From Oscillospiraceae bacterium (lineage in GTDB: Bacteria > Bacillota > Clostridia > Oscillospirales > Oscillospiraceae): 64,000 nt of DNA. The first letter of the stretch is position 1. Each line of letters starts with the position of its first letter. The position numbers and the translations under genes are program-made. The DNA lies in NCBI GenBank assembly GCA_015068225.1, contig SVKX01000001.1:108363-172362 (forward strand), given 5' to 3'. A model generated the notes under the pieces. That model did not search any database and was not told the origin of the DNA. It worked only from the letters and a program-made list of their open reading frames with translations. Of this stretch, positions 8,546 to 16,823 are shown in pieces.

Positions 8546-9295
8546 TCACAGGATTTTTACTCCGGCTGCCTCAGCCGCCTGCCTGATATCTTCCGGAACG
8601 GTATCATCAGAAACAAGATAATTCACGTCCGAAAAATCCGCAAAGGTATAGGGCATTAAACGACCGAATTTAGCCTTGTCACACATCATGACACTGGTGC
8701 GGGCTTTTTCAATAACCAGCCGCTTCACCATCATATCGCTTTCTGTTCCGCAGGCAAAGCCAGTTTCTACGGAGCAGCCGGAAACGCCGATGAATGCCAA
8801 ATCAATATTGATTTTTTTCAAAACTTCCAAGGTGTCCCCACCGGAAAGCGCCATATTTTTCCGGTTAATCGTGCCGCCGCAAAGGGTGACGACAGGATTT
8901 GTCAGCCGGCAAAGCTCTATGCCAATACTGGGACCTGTGGTGAAAATATTCAGCGGAATGTCCGGCATAGCTCTGACAAGCATCAGATTTGTAGTGCTTG
9001 CATCCAGAAAAACAGAGCGGTGTTCACGAAGCAGCTGTAATGCCTTATGGGCAATGACAGCCTTGCCCTCGTTGTTGGCGCGCATTCGAATGTCAAAGCC
9101 CGGATCACCGACATGAACCGCGGCTCTTGCCCCTCCACGGACTTTGATAACAGCTCCGCATGCCTCCAGGGCATCCAAATCCCGATGAATGGTCATCAAG
9201 GATACTTCCGGGCACAGTTCCTGCAGTTCTCGGATTGTTACAACTTTTTTGGTCTCAATATAATCGCAAATGCGGTTTTGACGAATTGTATTCAT
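8546..9295 (-). CDS. DeoR/GlpR-family transcriptional repressor
   Basis: The 249-residue protein has the DeoR arrangement: an N-terminal winged helix (MNTIRQNRICDYIETKKVVT, then LCPEVSLMTIHRDLDALEACG recognition region) and a C-terminal sugar-phosphate-sensing domain with DASTTNLMLVRAMP, GGTINRKNMALSGG and DKAKFGRLMPYTFADF. Family members sense phosphorylated sugars and repress neighbouring catabolic operons. It lies between the E2 operon and lplA, all on the minus strand. Its own upstream region carries an inverted pair of TGTTATATT sites, suggesting autoregulation. A GAGG site precedes the ATG. Confidence 0.9.
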   Translation of the reverse strand: MNTIRQNRICDYIETKKVVTIRELQELCPEVSLMTIHRDLDALEACGAVIKVRGGARAAVHVGDPGFDIRMRANNEGKAVIAHKALQLLREHRSVFLDASTTNLMLVRAMPDIPLNIFTTGPSIGIELCRLTNPVVTLCGGTINRKNMALSGGDTLEVLKKINIDLAFIGVSGCSVETGFACGTESDMMVKRLVIEKARTSVMMCDKAKFGRLMPYTFADFSDVNYLVSDDTVPEDIRQAAEAAGVKIL

Positions 9296-9308
9296 GACAA
9301 ACCTCGAA

Positions 9309-9355
9309 TGTTATATTGATGTAATATCCGTCGTAAATATAACACTTTTATAACA
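9309..9355 (-). promoter_or_regulatory. Inverted operator sites upstream of deoR
   Basis: TGTTATATT (9309-9317) and its exact reverse complement AATATAACA (9336-9344) are separated by 18 bp, with a third half-site TTATAACA at 9348-9355. The spacing and symmetry fit a dimeric or tetrameric repressor binding its own promoter. The same 9-mer lies in front of the E2 gene. Confidence 0.5.
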
Positions 9356-9422
9356 TGGTGTCAATGAGAATTTAACGAATTATCCCCTTACATTGAGAAT
9401 ATTTATAATAATACTACCACCA

Positions 9423-10424
9423 TTATTTATCCATAAGTAAAGAAATCAGGTCCTTATTCTTAAGACCGGCTATATATTCCCCTACATCACATCCTGCAAG
9501 GGCACGGAAACAAGCCTCCTCAGTGAAAGGAATACCTATAAGCTTCTGTGCCAGCAGCTCCGGCGGCAGAGTGCTGAAATAATCACCGTAAAACCGGATT
9601 CCGGAAATGCAGCCGTTTTCCATCTGTATTTGTGCATCCACTGTCCCGCAACCCTCAATTCTTGCCTTTCGTACCAGGGTACAGGGGGGCGAAGCGCCAA
9701 AATTCCACTCCCAAAGGGCATATCGACTTTCACGGATTCTGTGAATCGCAGCAATGTCTTCATCCGTCAGAGTGTAAACCTGCACAAGCGCCTGCTTCAG
9801 CAGGTGTTTTGCCAACGCCCTGCGGAATTGCAGCATGGTCATATCCTGCTTCAGGCACTCACGGACGTTTGCAACACGGCTGCGTACCGACTTGATACCC
9901 TTCGCTTGAATTTTGCTTGTATCCACCTTAAGTGCCTGTCCTAAAACAGATAAATCGGAATCGAAAAGAATCGTTCCGTGATGCATAACCCTGCCCTGAC
10001 GAACATACTGCGCATTTCCGGACACTTTCTTCCCGTCAATCAGAATGTCGTTTCTGCCGTCCACTGTTGCATCGACACCAAGACTGGAAAGGGTGTCCGC
10101 TATGGGTTGGCAAAAGCGGCGCAGGTCAACCTGCTGCATCGGTTCAGCATCTGTAATAAAAGTATAATTCAGGTTTCCCAGATCGTGATAAACTGCACCG
10201 CCACCGGATAGTCTCCGGACGACGCGGATATCATGACGCTGTACAAACGGCAGATTGATTTCGGAAAGGGTATTCTGATGCTTTCCGATAATGATAGCAT
10301 TGTCATTCTGCCAGGTTATAAAATAAGACCGGTCTCGGGGCATTGCCTCGAAGAAATATTCCTCCATTGCCAGATTAAAGGCCGGATCTGTTGTAAATGC
10401 TTCAATAAAAAAGATTCTGTTCAT
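9423..10424 (-). CDS. lplA: Lipoate-protein ligase
   Basis: The 333-residue protein has the lipoyl-ligase fold signatures RRLSGGGAVYHDLGNLNYTF (around residue 71), KKVSGNAQYVRQGR (around 133) and HHGTILFDSDL. It adenylates free lipoate and attaches it to the lysine of lipoyl domains. The C-terminal accessory domain is present (about 250-333), so it is the two-domain LplA type that can activate lipoate itself. A GGAGG site lies 8 nt before ATG. Its nearby substrate is clear: the two lipoyl domains of the E2 about 1 kb downstream. It is the first of the minus-strand genes on this side of the divergent 10.4-10.7 kb region. Confidence 0.92.
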   Translation of the reverse strand: MNRIFFIEAFTTDPAFNLAMEEYFFEAMPRDRSYFITWQNDNAIIIGKHQNTLSEINLPFVQRHDIRVVRRLSGGGAVYHDLGNLNYTFITDAEPMQQVDLRRFCQPIADTLSSLGVDATVDGRNDILIDGKKVSGNAQYVRQGRVMHHGTILFDSDLSVLGQALKVDTSKIQAKGIKSVRSRVANVRECLKQDMTMLQFRRALAKHLLKQALVQVYTLTDEDIAAIHRIRESRYALWEWNFGASPPCTLVRKARIEGCGTVDAQIQMENGCISGIRFYGDYFSTLPPELLAQKLIGIPFTEEACFRALAGCDVGEYIAGLKNKDLISLLMDK

Positions 10425-10724
10425 GCTATTTCCTCCGCGATTCCAGCATCGGTCAAATTACAGTCACATGCAAATGGTTCCACTTCCCCGATACATTTTA
10501 CATAGAACCTTGCTGTTTTGCAATACGTGCAGTCCGGATTTTTTATCCATAGAAAAAGCATATCATTTTAAAGCAGGATGGAGCTTTCTGTGATTGACAT
10601 ATTGTTCTAAAAGTGATAAAATTATGAAAAACGATACATTATATATATCATTTCAACATGGTGTGTGTTATGATTCGACAAATTTTAAGAAAGGGTTGTC
10701 CTTGTGGATAAGCACGGTGATTTT
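10425..10724. promoter_or_regulatory. Divergent intergenic region lplA / SorE-like gene
   Basis: About 300 bp between divergent genes. Near the plus-strand gene it is very A/T-rich, with a GTGTGTTATGATTCG stretch near 10663-10677 that includes a partial TGTTAT half-site. No confident -10/-35 pair or terminator was identified. A GTG (10704) with AAGGG upstream is an alternative start for the next gene. Confidence 0.3.
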
Positions 10725-11987
10725 ATGAAAACAAAAGCAGTACGAATTTATGGCGAAAACGATTTGCGGTTGGAGGAGTTTGAACTGCCTCAAATTCGCG
10801 ATGACGAAATTCTTGCCCATGTCATTTCCGACAGTATCTGTATGTCTTCTTACAAGGCAGCGATTCAAGGTCCCAACCATAAGCGCGTTCCCAATGATGT
10901 GGCAGAAAAACCTGTTATAATCGGGCACGAGTTCTGTGGTGAGATTGTTGAAGTCGGTGCAAAGTGGGCACACAAATACCGCGCCGGCGACCGTTTTGCC
11001 ATTCAGCCCGCAATGAACTACAAGGGTTCTCTGGATGCTCCCGGCTACTCCTATCAGTATATTGGCGGTGACGCAACCTATATCATCATTCCCAACGAAG
11101 CCATGGAAACCAACTGTCTGCTCTCTTATAACGGCGATGCCTTCTTCTACGGTTCTCTGGCAGAGCCTATGTCCTGCATCGTGGGCGGCTATCATGCAAA
11201 CTACCACACCACTGCCGGCAAATATGACCACGAAATGGGTATCACAGAAGGCGGCAACATGGCAATTTTGGCTGGTGCAGGACCTATGGGTTTGGGCGCT
11301 ATCGATTATGCCATCCATTGCGACAGAAAGCCCGGTCTTGTAGTGGTAACCGATCTGGACAACGCCCGTCTTGCCCGTGCCGCTGAGATCCTTTCCCCAG
11401 CGGAGGCTGCCAAAAACGGCATCAAGCTGATCTATGTCAACACCTCTGAATATGACGATCCGGATGCTTATCTGATGTCTCTGACCGATGGCAAGGGCTA
11501 TAACGATGTGTTCGTCTATGCTCCTGTTAAGCCCGTTGTAGAAATGGGTGACCGTCTGCTGGCCCGGGATGGCTGCCTGAATTTCTTTGCAGGCCCCACA
11601 AATCCGGCTTTCTCCGCTAACTTCAACTTCTATAATGTACATTATGCATCTACCCACATTGTAGGCACCTCCGGCGGCAATACAGCGGATATGATCGAGG
11701 CCATTTCCATGATGGAGCAGGGATTGCTCAATCCCGCTGCTATGATCACCCATGTCGGCGGTCTGAATTCTGTTATCGAAACCACTCTGAATTTGCCCAA
11801 GATCCCCGGAGGCAAGAAGCTTGTTTACACCAACAAGGATATGCCCATGGTGGCATTGGCTGATTTTGCTGAGTTGGGCAAAACCGACAAGTTCTATGGT
11901 GACTTGGATGCCATCGTAAAGGCACACAACGGTTTGTGGTGCCGTGAGGCAGAGGAGTACGTCCTGGCAAACGCAAAGAACATTTGA
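10725..11987 (+). CDS. SorE-like zinc-binding alcohol dehydrogenase
   Basis: The 420-residue protein is a medium-chain dehydrogenase. It begins MKTKAVRIYGENDLRLEEFE and has the GHEFCGEIVEVGAKW zinc site (around residue 73), EPMSCIVGGYHANYHT, and the NAD(P) fold LAGAGPMGLGAIDYA followed by VVVTDLDNARL. The family includes L-sorbose-1-phosphate reductase (SorE) and related polyol/ketose-phosphate dehydrogenases. ATG 10725 has GGTGA 5 nt upstream; the GTG at 10704 is an alternative. It is the first of three plus-strand genes, divergent from lplA, followed by an aldolase/SDR fusion and a PHP protein. Ketose or ketose-phosphate oxidoreduction is likely; the real substrate is unknown. Confidence 0.85.
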   Translation: MKTKAVRIYGENDLRLEEFELPQIRDDEILAHVISDSICMSSYKAAIQGPNHKRVPNDVAEKPVIIGHEFCGEIVEVGAKWAHKYRAGDRFAIQPAMNYKGSLDAPGYSYQYIGGDATYIIIPNEAMETNCLLSYNGDAFFYGSLAEPMSCIVGGYHANYHTTAGKYDHEMGITEGGNMAILAGAGPMGLGAIDYAIHCDRKPGLVVVTDLDNARLARAAEILSPAEAAKNGIKLIYVNTSEYDDPDAYLMSLTDGKGYNDVFVYAPVKPVVEMGDRLLARDGCLNFFAGPTNPAFSANFNFYNVHYASTHIVGTSGGNTADMIEAISMMEQGLLNPAAMITHVGGLNSVIETTLNLPKIPGGKKLVYTNKDMPMVALADFAELGKTDKFYGDLDAIVKAHNGLWCREAEEYVLANAKNI

Positions 11988-11993
11988 TATAAC

Positions 11994-12024
11994 TTGCAGC
12001 CCACCTTTATTTGGTGGGCTGCAA
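11994..12024 (+). repeat. 12-bp hairpin between first and second operon genes
   Basis: Bases 11994-12005 pair perfectly with 12013-12024 around a 7-nt A/T loop, 6 bp after the dehydrogenase stop. No U-run follows, so it is more likely a processing or partial attenuation element within the operon than a full terminator. Confidence 0.55.
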
Positions 12025-12049
12025 ACTTGAATAGAAAGGAAGAAAAACT

Positions 12050-13963
12050 ATGTCCTGTGCAAATCTGAGTGCTTTGGCAAAGATGTCCAATAAATACGGA
12101 AGCGATTCCAATTTTGTCCTTGCAGGTGGCGGCAACACCTCCTTTAAGGATGAAAAGTATCTTTATATCAAGGGCTCCGGCTCCCCCCTTGCTACGATTC
12201 AGCCGGATGACTTTGTGGTTATGGACCGCGCTGCGCTCGCAACCATTTGGAGCAAACAGTATTCGGATAATACGGCCGTTCGGGAAGCTGAAGTTCTGGC
12301 GGATATGATGGATGCCCGTCGCAAGGATCAGACCCGCCGTCCCAGCGTGGAAACTATGCTGCATGAACTGCTGGATTGGAAGTTTATTCTGCATGTACAT
12401 CCGGCGGTAGTGAATGGTATTACCTGTGCCGTAAACGGAGCTGAAACCGTGGCCAGACTGTTCCCCAATGCTATTTGGGTGCCCTGCACAGAGCCCGGCT
12501 ACATCTTGGCTATGAAGTGCCTGGAAAGTGTTGAATCCTTCAAGGAAAAGAATGGTCAGTGTCCCAATCTGATCTTCCTGGAAAACCATGGCGTTTTCTT
12601 TGCCGCAGACACTACGGATGATGTGGATGTGATCGTCGCCGAAGTCATAGATAGAATTAAAGCCGAGATTTCTGAAGAGCCCGACTTTACCGAAATTCCT
12701 TATGATGCAGACAAGGTTGCCGCAATCGCTCCTGTTCTCCGCATGCTGGCCGGCAACGGAAAAGCTCACAGTGCAATTTTCTGCACCAACCCTGCGATTT
12801 TAAGCTGGAATCCTTGCTACAGCGGCGTAACCCCTGACCATATTGTCTATTGCAAGGCATTGACCCTGGTCCTTTCAGATGGCGATGACATTGCTTCCGC
12901 ATTGGATGCTTTCCGGGCTGCGAATGGCTACACGCCTCGTATCGTCTATTATCGCGGTTTGGGTGTGTTTGCCCTTGGCGAAACCCTGCACACTGCAAAA
13001 ACTGCGCTGAGCCTCTATCTTGACGAAGTCAGCATCAGTGTGTATGCCAAGTCCTTTGGCGGTGTTTCCATGATGCCCGCAGATTTGACGAACTTTATTG
13101 TTAATTGGGAGGCTGAATCCTATCGCAGCAAGGTCAGCCTTGCTGACAGCGTTGCCAAGCGTCTTGATAAGAAGGTTTCCATTGTTACCGGTGCTGCCCA
13201 GGGCTTCGGTCTTGGCATTGCTGAGGAAATGGCCAGAGAAGGTGCTTATGTCGTCATCGCTGACATGAACTATGAAGGCGCGCAAGCTGTTGCTGACCGC
13301 ATTCCCAACGCAATGGCCGTTGCGGTGAATGTTACCGATGAGGCCTCTGTCAAAGATATGGTGAACAAGGTAGTTGCCACCTACGGCGGCTTGGATATCT
13401 TTGTGAACAATGCCGGCATCGTAAAGGCAGGCAGCCTGAAGGAAATGCAGAAGGGACCCTTCGAATTTGTTACCGCCGTTAACTATACCGGTTATTTCCT
13501 CTGCGCAAAATATGCCAGTGCTGTGATGCAGCTGCAGAACTCTGTTGCACCCAACTATATGATGGACATTATCCAGATCAATTCCAAATCCGGTCTGGAA
13601 GGCAGCAACAAGAATTTTGCCTATGCCGGCAGTAAGTTTGGCGGCATTGGACTGACCGCAAGCTTTGCCCTGGAGCTGGCACCATACAATATCAAGGTCA
13701 ATTCCATCTGCCCCGGTAATTTCCTGAATGGTCCGCTGTGGAGTGACCCGGAAAAGGGACTGTTTGTTCAGTACCTGCGTGCCGGCAAGGTTCCCGGGGC
13801 GAAGACGGTAGAGGATGTCCGAAAGTTCTACGAATCCAAGGTTCCTCTGGGACGGGGCTGTGAAACCATTGATGTTGCACGGGCAATTATGTACATTGTT
13901 GAGCAGGAATATGAAACCGGTCAGGCAATCCCCGTTACCGGCGGACAGATCATGCTGCATTAA
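12050..13963 (+). CDS. Bifunctional class II aldolase / short-chain dehydrogenase
   Basis: This 637-residue protein fuses two enzymes. The N-terminal half (about 1-360) is a class II aldolase/adducin domain: NFVLAGGGNTSFKDEKYLYI phosphate-binding loop, HVHPAVVNG metal histidines near residue 120, and FLENHGVFF. The C-terminal half (about 375-637) is an SDR: GAAQGFGLGIAEEM NAD-binding loop, NNAGIVKAG, and the YAGSK catalytic tyrosine-lysine pair. Fusions of this kind include RhaD/RhaE-like proteins that cleave a ketose-1-phosphate and handle the aldehyde product. The start has AAGGAAG upstream. It lies 62 bp after a SorE-like dehydrogenase and 15 bp before a PHP protein, indicating one sugar or polyol route. 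No kinase or transporter is in this operon. Confidence 0.88.
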   Translation: MSCANLSALAKMSNKYGSDSNFVLAGGGNTSFKDEKYLYIKGSGSPLATIQPDDFVVMDRAALATIWSKQYSDNTAVREAEVLADMMDARRKDQTRRPSVETMLHELLDWKFILHVHPAVVNGITCAVNGAETVARLFPNAIWVPCTEPGYILAMKCLESVESFKEKNGQCPNLIFLENHGVFFAADTTDDVDVIVAEVIDRIKAEISEEPDFTEIPYDADKVAAIAPVLRMLAGNGKAHSAIFCTNPAILSWNPCYSGVTPDHIVYCKALTLVLSDGDDIASALDAFRAANGYTPRIVYYRGLGVFALGETLHTAKTALSLYLDEVSISVYAKSFGGVSMMPADLTNFIVNWEAESYRSKVSLADSVAKRLDKKVSIVTGAAQGFGLGIAEEMAREGAYVVIADMNYEGAQAVADRIPNAMAVAVNVTDEASVKDMVNKVVATYGGLDIFVNNAGIVKAGSLKEMQKGPFEFVTAVNYTGYFLCAKYASAVMQLQNSVAPNYMMDIIQINSKSGLEGSNKNFAYAGSKFGGIGLTASFALELAPYNIKVNSICPGNFLNGPLWSDPEKGLFVQYLRAGKVPGAKTVEDVRKFYESKVPLGRGCETIDVARAIMYIVEQEYETGQAIPVTGGQIMLH

Positions 13964-13978
13964 TGGGAGGGGAACCAG

Positions 13979-15088
13979 ATGGCTACCTATGTAAATAACC
14001 ACATTCATACGACCTATTCTTTTTCCCCCTACACTCCTGCAGCCGCTGTGGAAGCTGCCATGAAAAGTGGTTTGAAAACGGCAGGTATTATTGATCACGA
14101 TAGTGTCGGCGGCGCAAAAGAATTTATCGAGGCCGGTCAGCGCTTTGGGATGCCGGTTACGGTCGGTGTGGAATGTCGCGTAGACATGTCTGCAACGCCG
14201 CTGAATGGGAAGCGACTGAACAATCCGGATCAAAAATCTGTTGCCTACGTAACCATGCATGGTATTCCTCATCAAAATATCGACAAGGTAGACGCTTTTT
14301 TTGCCCCCTACCGGGAGAAAAGAAATCAGCGTAACCGCATCATGTGTCAGAATATCAGCACATTGACCGCGCCTTATCATATCACGCTGGACTTTGATCG
14401 GGATGTACTTCCTCTTGCCACAGCCACTGTCACAGAACGCCATATTCTCTTTGCTCTGGTGAAGAAGATCGTTGCTATCTATGACACCCCGGAGAAGGTT
14501 GTTGATTTTATCTGCAATACCATGGATATTTCTGTGTCTGAGAAGGTGAAGGCACAGATTTTGGCTGGAAGAGAAACACCTGAGTTCTATGAGTACGATA
14601 TTCTGGGTGCACTGAAGGGCAATATGGTGGAAAAGTTTTATGTGGATGCAACAGACGAACTGCCTGATGTGCGGGAATTCATCAAAGTTGCCCACGAAAA
14701 TGGTGCCGTTGCCGCATACGCCTACTTGGGTGATATAGGCGATTCTGTTACAGGTGATAAGAAGGCGCAGAAGTTTGAGGACGATTATCTGGACCTTTTG
14801 TTTGAGGTGATTGCGGACCTTGGCTTTGATGCCGTTACCTTTATGCCCAGCCGGAACACCCCGGCTCAGCTGGACAGACTGATGGCCATGTGCAAAGAAA
14901 AGGGGTTCTTCCAGATTAGTGGTGAGGATATCAATACCCCCCGCCAGTCCTTCATTTGCAAGGCTTACGAGAATCCAAAATTCCAGCATCTGGTAGATGC
15001 AGCATTCATGCTGATTGCGTATGAGAATGCTGCAACAGAGGATATTGCCTCCGCTAAGAAACAGTATCCCAAAATGTTCCGTTATTGA
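13979..15088 (+). CDS. PHP-domain metal-dependent phosphoesterase-like protein
   Basis: The 369-residue protein begins with the PHP signature NHIHTTYSFSPYTPAAAVEA (HxH near residue 8), GIIDHDSVGG (around 38) and VGVECRVDM (around 61), which form the first metal-binding motifs of the polymerase-and-histidinol-phosphatase family. FMPSRNTPAQLDRL and GEDINTPRQSF near the C-terminus are consistent with the last motif. Substrates could be phosphate esters. GGAGG lies 8 nt before the ATG. It is the last gene of the dehydrogenase/aldolase operon and is followed by a strong terminator. Its metabolic role is inferred from position only. Confidence 0.8.
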   Translation: MATYVNNHIHTTYSFSPYTPAAAVEAAMKSGLKTAGIIDHDSVGGAKEFIEAGQRFGMPVTVGVECRVDMSATPLNGKRLNNPDQKSVAYVTMHGIPHQNIDKVDAFFAPYREKRNQRNRIMCQNISTLTAPYHITLDFDRDVLPLATATVTERHILFALVKKIVAIYDTPEKVVDFICNTMDISVSEKVKAQILAGRETPEFYEYDILGALKGNMVEKFYVDATDELPDVREFIKVAHENGAVAAYAYLGDIGDSVTGDKKAQKFEDDYLDLLFEVIADLGFDAVTFMPSRNTPAQLDRLMAMCKEKGFFQISGEDINTPRQSFICKAYENPKFQHLVDAAFMLIAYENAATEDIASAKKQYPKMFRY

Positions 15089-15112
15089 TTTGAATGCATA
15101 TTTGCAATTGTT

Positions 15113-15150
15113 AAAAATCGCCGATCTTCTGTTGAAGATCGGCGATTTTT
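15113..15150 (+). terminator. Rho-independent terminator after PHP gene
   Basis: A perfect 16-bp stem (15113-15128 with 15135-15150), 6-nt loop, ending in five T. It ends the SorE-like/aldolase/PHP operon and could also act on the convergent gene at 15292. Nothing else is recognisable between 15151 and 15291. Confidence 0.9.
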
Positions 15151-15291
15151 GGCAAGCTTGGCTGAAATGAATCGAAGAAGAATCATTTAGAGAAAATCAG
15201 AATCAAAAGTTCAAGAAATATACTGATTTCAAAAGTTGCAGAAACATTCGGAGATTAAAACAAGGGTTGGTCAAAATGAATCAAGAATCTA

Positions 15292-16434
15292 TCACCAAGC
15301 AGAAGGAACAAACCATTCCGGTGTTTCCGAATAAAAGGCATCAAATTCCGGCAGGATGGTCTTTTCAAATTCCAAAACGATAGAAAAGAATTTATCGGTA
15401 CAAGCATCGCTCTCGGGTTGGTTTGTGGGGGTTTGCATAGATTCACACAGCCTGTGGCAAAACCCGATTCCCTGAATGTTTACATGGTATGTGGTATCGC
15501 CATGGGATGGCCCACTATCTACCCACAACCGAAGCACATGGCCTCTTGGCGTTCTTTTATCAAGTACATACACACCAAAACCATCATAATGATAGGAGAA
15601 GCCATACTGTTTTGCCAGTTTCTTTAATTTCGGAGCAATGGTATAGTTTACAAGATAAAAGAGTTGTCTGTCTTTTGTGGGAAATTGCTCTGCAAAGAAA
15701 TTGCGCGATCTCTCTATTACCGGTGCAATTTGCTCATCCCAGGATGCAACTTCCTGTTTTTCCTCGTTACTTAGGTAGATGTCCATTTCGATTCTGGGAT
15801 TGATATGGGGCAATTGCGCTTTCATAGCTTTAAAATACGGTGTAGCATCATGAATAACCCCGTTGTGCATTAGGTCAATAGAAAGGGCAATATAGTTTCC
15901 ACCTGTGGAATAACGGTGCAGACGAATGCCGGAACCATAAGGCTGATTCCCGAGATTCCATAAAGGGTTAAATTCTTTTTTAAAATATGCAGCTCGATGC
16001 TCAGCGCCTGTCAGATCTCTGTCACAGGGAATTACTTCACCAAAAAAGTCGATATCGTAGTAGTACAGGTTACATTCGCAGAAACCGTATCTACGGTGAA
16101 TTTTCTTCATATGGGGCAGAATATCCGCTTCTGTGCAGCCTGTGTCAGTGTCAATATTGCTCAAAAAGAGTAATGAAGATCCACCGTAAAGCTCACCATC
16201 AAAGAATCGTATTTCGCCTAATGCGGGACAGTCCTTGACAGCTTTCGCACAGCTTCCGGAAGCAAGTGTTTCCTCGGCGGTTTTTATAGAACGGATGATC
16301 AATTCGTCAAAGAAGTACATGAAACGATGGGAAGTTAGGTTTTGCTCTTCAAGAAACCGACGGGCAATTGCCGGGTAGTCGGAATAGGGCATTTTGGGGC
16401 TCATCTTGAAGGTGTATGTTTGAATGACACGCAT
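15292..16434 (-). CDS. Unrecognised protein, 380 residues
   Basis: I do not recognise this family. It is a soluble-looking acidic protein without a signal peptide, membrane helix or obvious nucleotide-binding motif. Notable parts are an aromatic stretch CNLYYYDIDFFGEVIPCDRD in the middle, ISLSIDLMHNG-like segments, EEKQEVASWDEQIAPVIERS, and a C-terminal HVLRLWVDSGPSHGDTTYHV. Codon use is ordinary, the start ATG has AAGGATG upstream, and the frame is uninterrupted, so it is a real gene. It stands alone between the catabolic operon and the tRNA genes, convergent to the PHP operon. Possibilities include a lineage-restricted protein; no function is proposed. Confidence 0.75.
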   Translation of the reverse strand: MRVIQTYTFKMSPKMPYSDYPAIARRFLEEQNLTSHRFMYFFDELIIRSIKTAEETLASGSCAKAVKDCPALGEIRFFDGELYGGSSLLFLSNIDTDTGCTEADILPHMKKIHRRYGFCECNLYYYDIDFFGEVIPCDRDLTGAEHRAAYFKKEFNPLWNLGNQPYGSGIRLHRYSTGGNYIALSIDLMHNGVIHDATPYFKAMKAQLPHINPRIEMDIYLSNEEKQEVASWDEQIAPVIERSRNFFAEQFPTKDRQLFYLVNYTIAPKLKKLAKQYGFSYHYDGFGVYVLDKRTPRGHVLRLWVDSGPSHGDTTYHVNIQGIGFCHRLCESMQTPTNQPESDACTDKFFSIVLEFEKTILPEFDAFYSETPEWFVPSAW

Positions 16435-16581
16435 ATACTCACATCCTTCTTGTTTGATATAGCATTATGGGGTTATCTCTAATATACCACATGCAGGGAT
16501 ATGATGCAAGGAAAATGAAAATATAAATTTCGGTCAGTCGATTCCATCATGTAGGTGTTTTGTCTCCATAAATCCAAGCGA

Positions 16582-16676
16582 GGGGAGGACGGATTCGCTT
16601 TTCTGCGGAAAAGCCACGGCTCTTAGCAAGTGTCCACCGGACACTTGCTAAGAGCCGCCTTTCAAGTCCGCCCTCA
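16582..16676 (+). repeat. Palindromic element starting with copy of tRNA-Tyr 3' end
   Basis: The first 16 bases (16582-16597) duplicate 16721-16736, the acceptor/T-arm end of tRNA-Tyr. The outer ends form imperfect inverted repeats (16586-16597 with 16663-16674, 9 of 12 positions). Inside are a 6-bp hairpin (16598-16613) and a perfect 19-bp stem (16617-16635 with 16639-16657) with an ACC loop between TCC and GGA. No reading frame is present. A related element lies at 16824 and another at 56771. Confidence 0.6.
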
Positions 16677-16680
16677 ATAC

Positions 16681-16714
16681 AAAAAGTCCAACACCAAAAG
16701 GCGTTGGACTTTTT
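16681..16714 (-). terminator. Terminator of tRNA-Tyr transcript
   Basis: A perfect 12-bp stem (16681-16692 with 16703-16714) with a 10-nt loop and a T-run on the minus strand, starting right after the tRNA-Tyr CCA end. Confidence 0.85.
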
Positions 16715-16715
16715 G

Positions 16716-16800
16716 TGGTGGGGGAGGACGGATTCGAACCATCGAAGCGATACGCAGCAGATTTACAGTCTGTCCCCTTTGGCCACTCGGGAACTCCCCC
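16716..16800 (-). tRNA. tRNA-Tyr (anticodon GTA)
   Basis: The minus strand reads GGGGGAG at the 5' end (16800-16794), pairing with CTCCCCC, then A and an encoded CCA (16718-16716). The anticodon loop CTGTAAA gives GTA. A long variable arm and GGTTCGAATCC T-arm are present, as expected for a class II bacterial tRNA-Tyr. It is 85 nt with CCA. Confidence 0.95.
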
Positions 16801-16823
16801 ATATTAAACTATCTACCGTCTGC

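Noticed and set aside
10674..10680. TTCGACA, reverse complement of a Spo0A-box core, upstream of the SorE-like gene
   Set aside because: A 7-base match occurs by chance often; no second box or conserved placement was seen.
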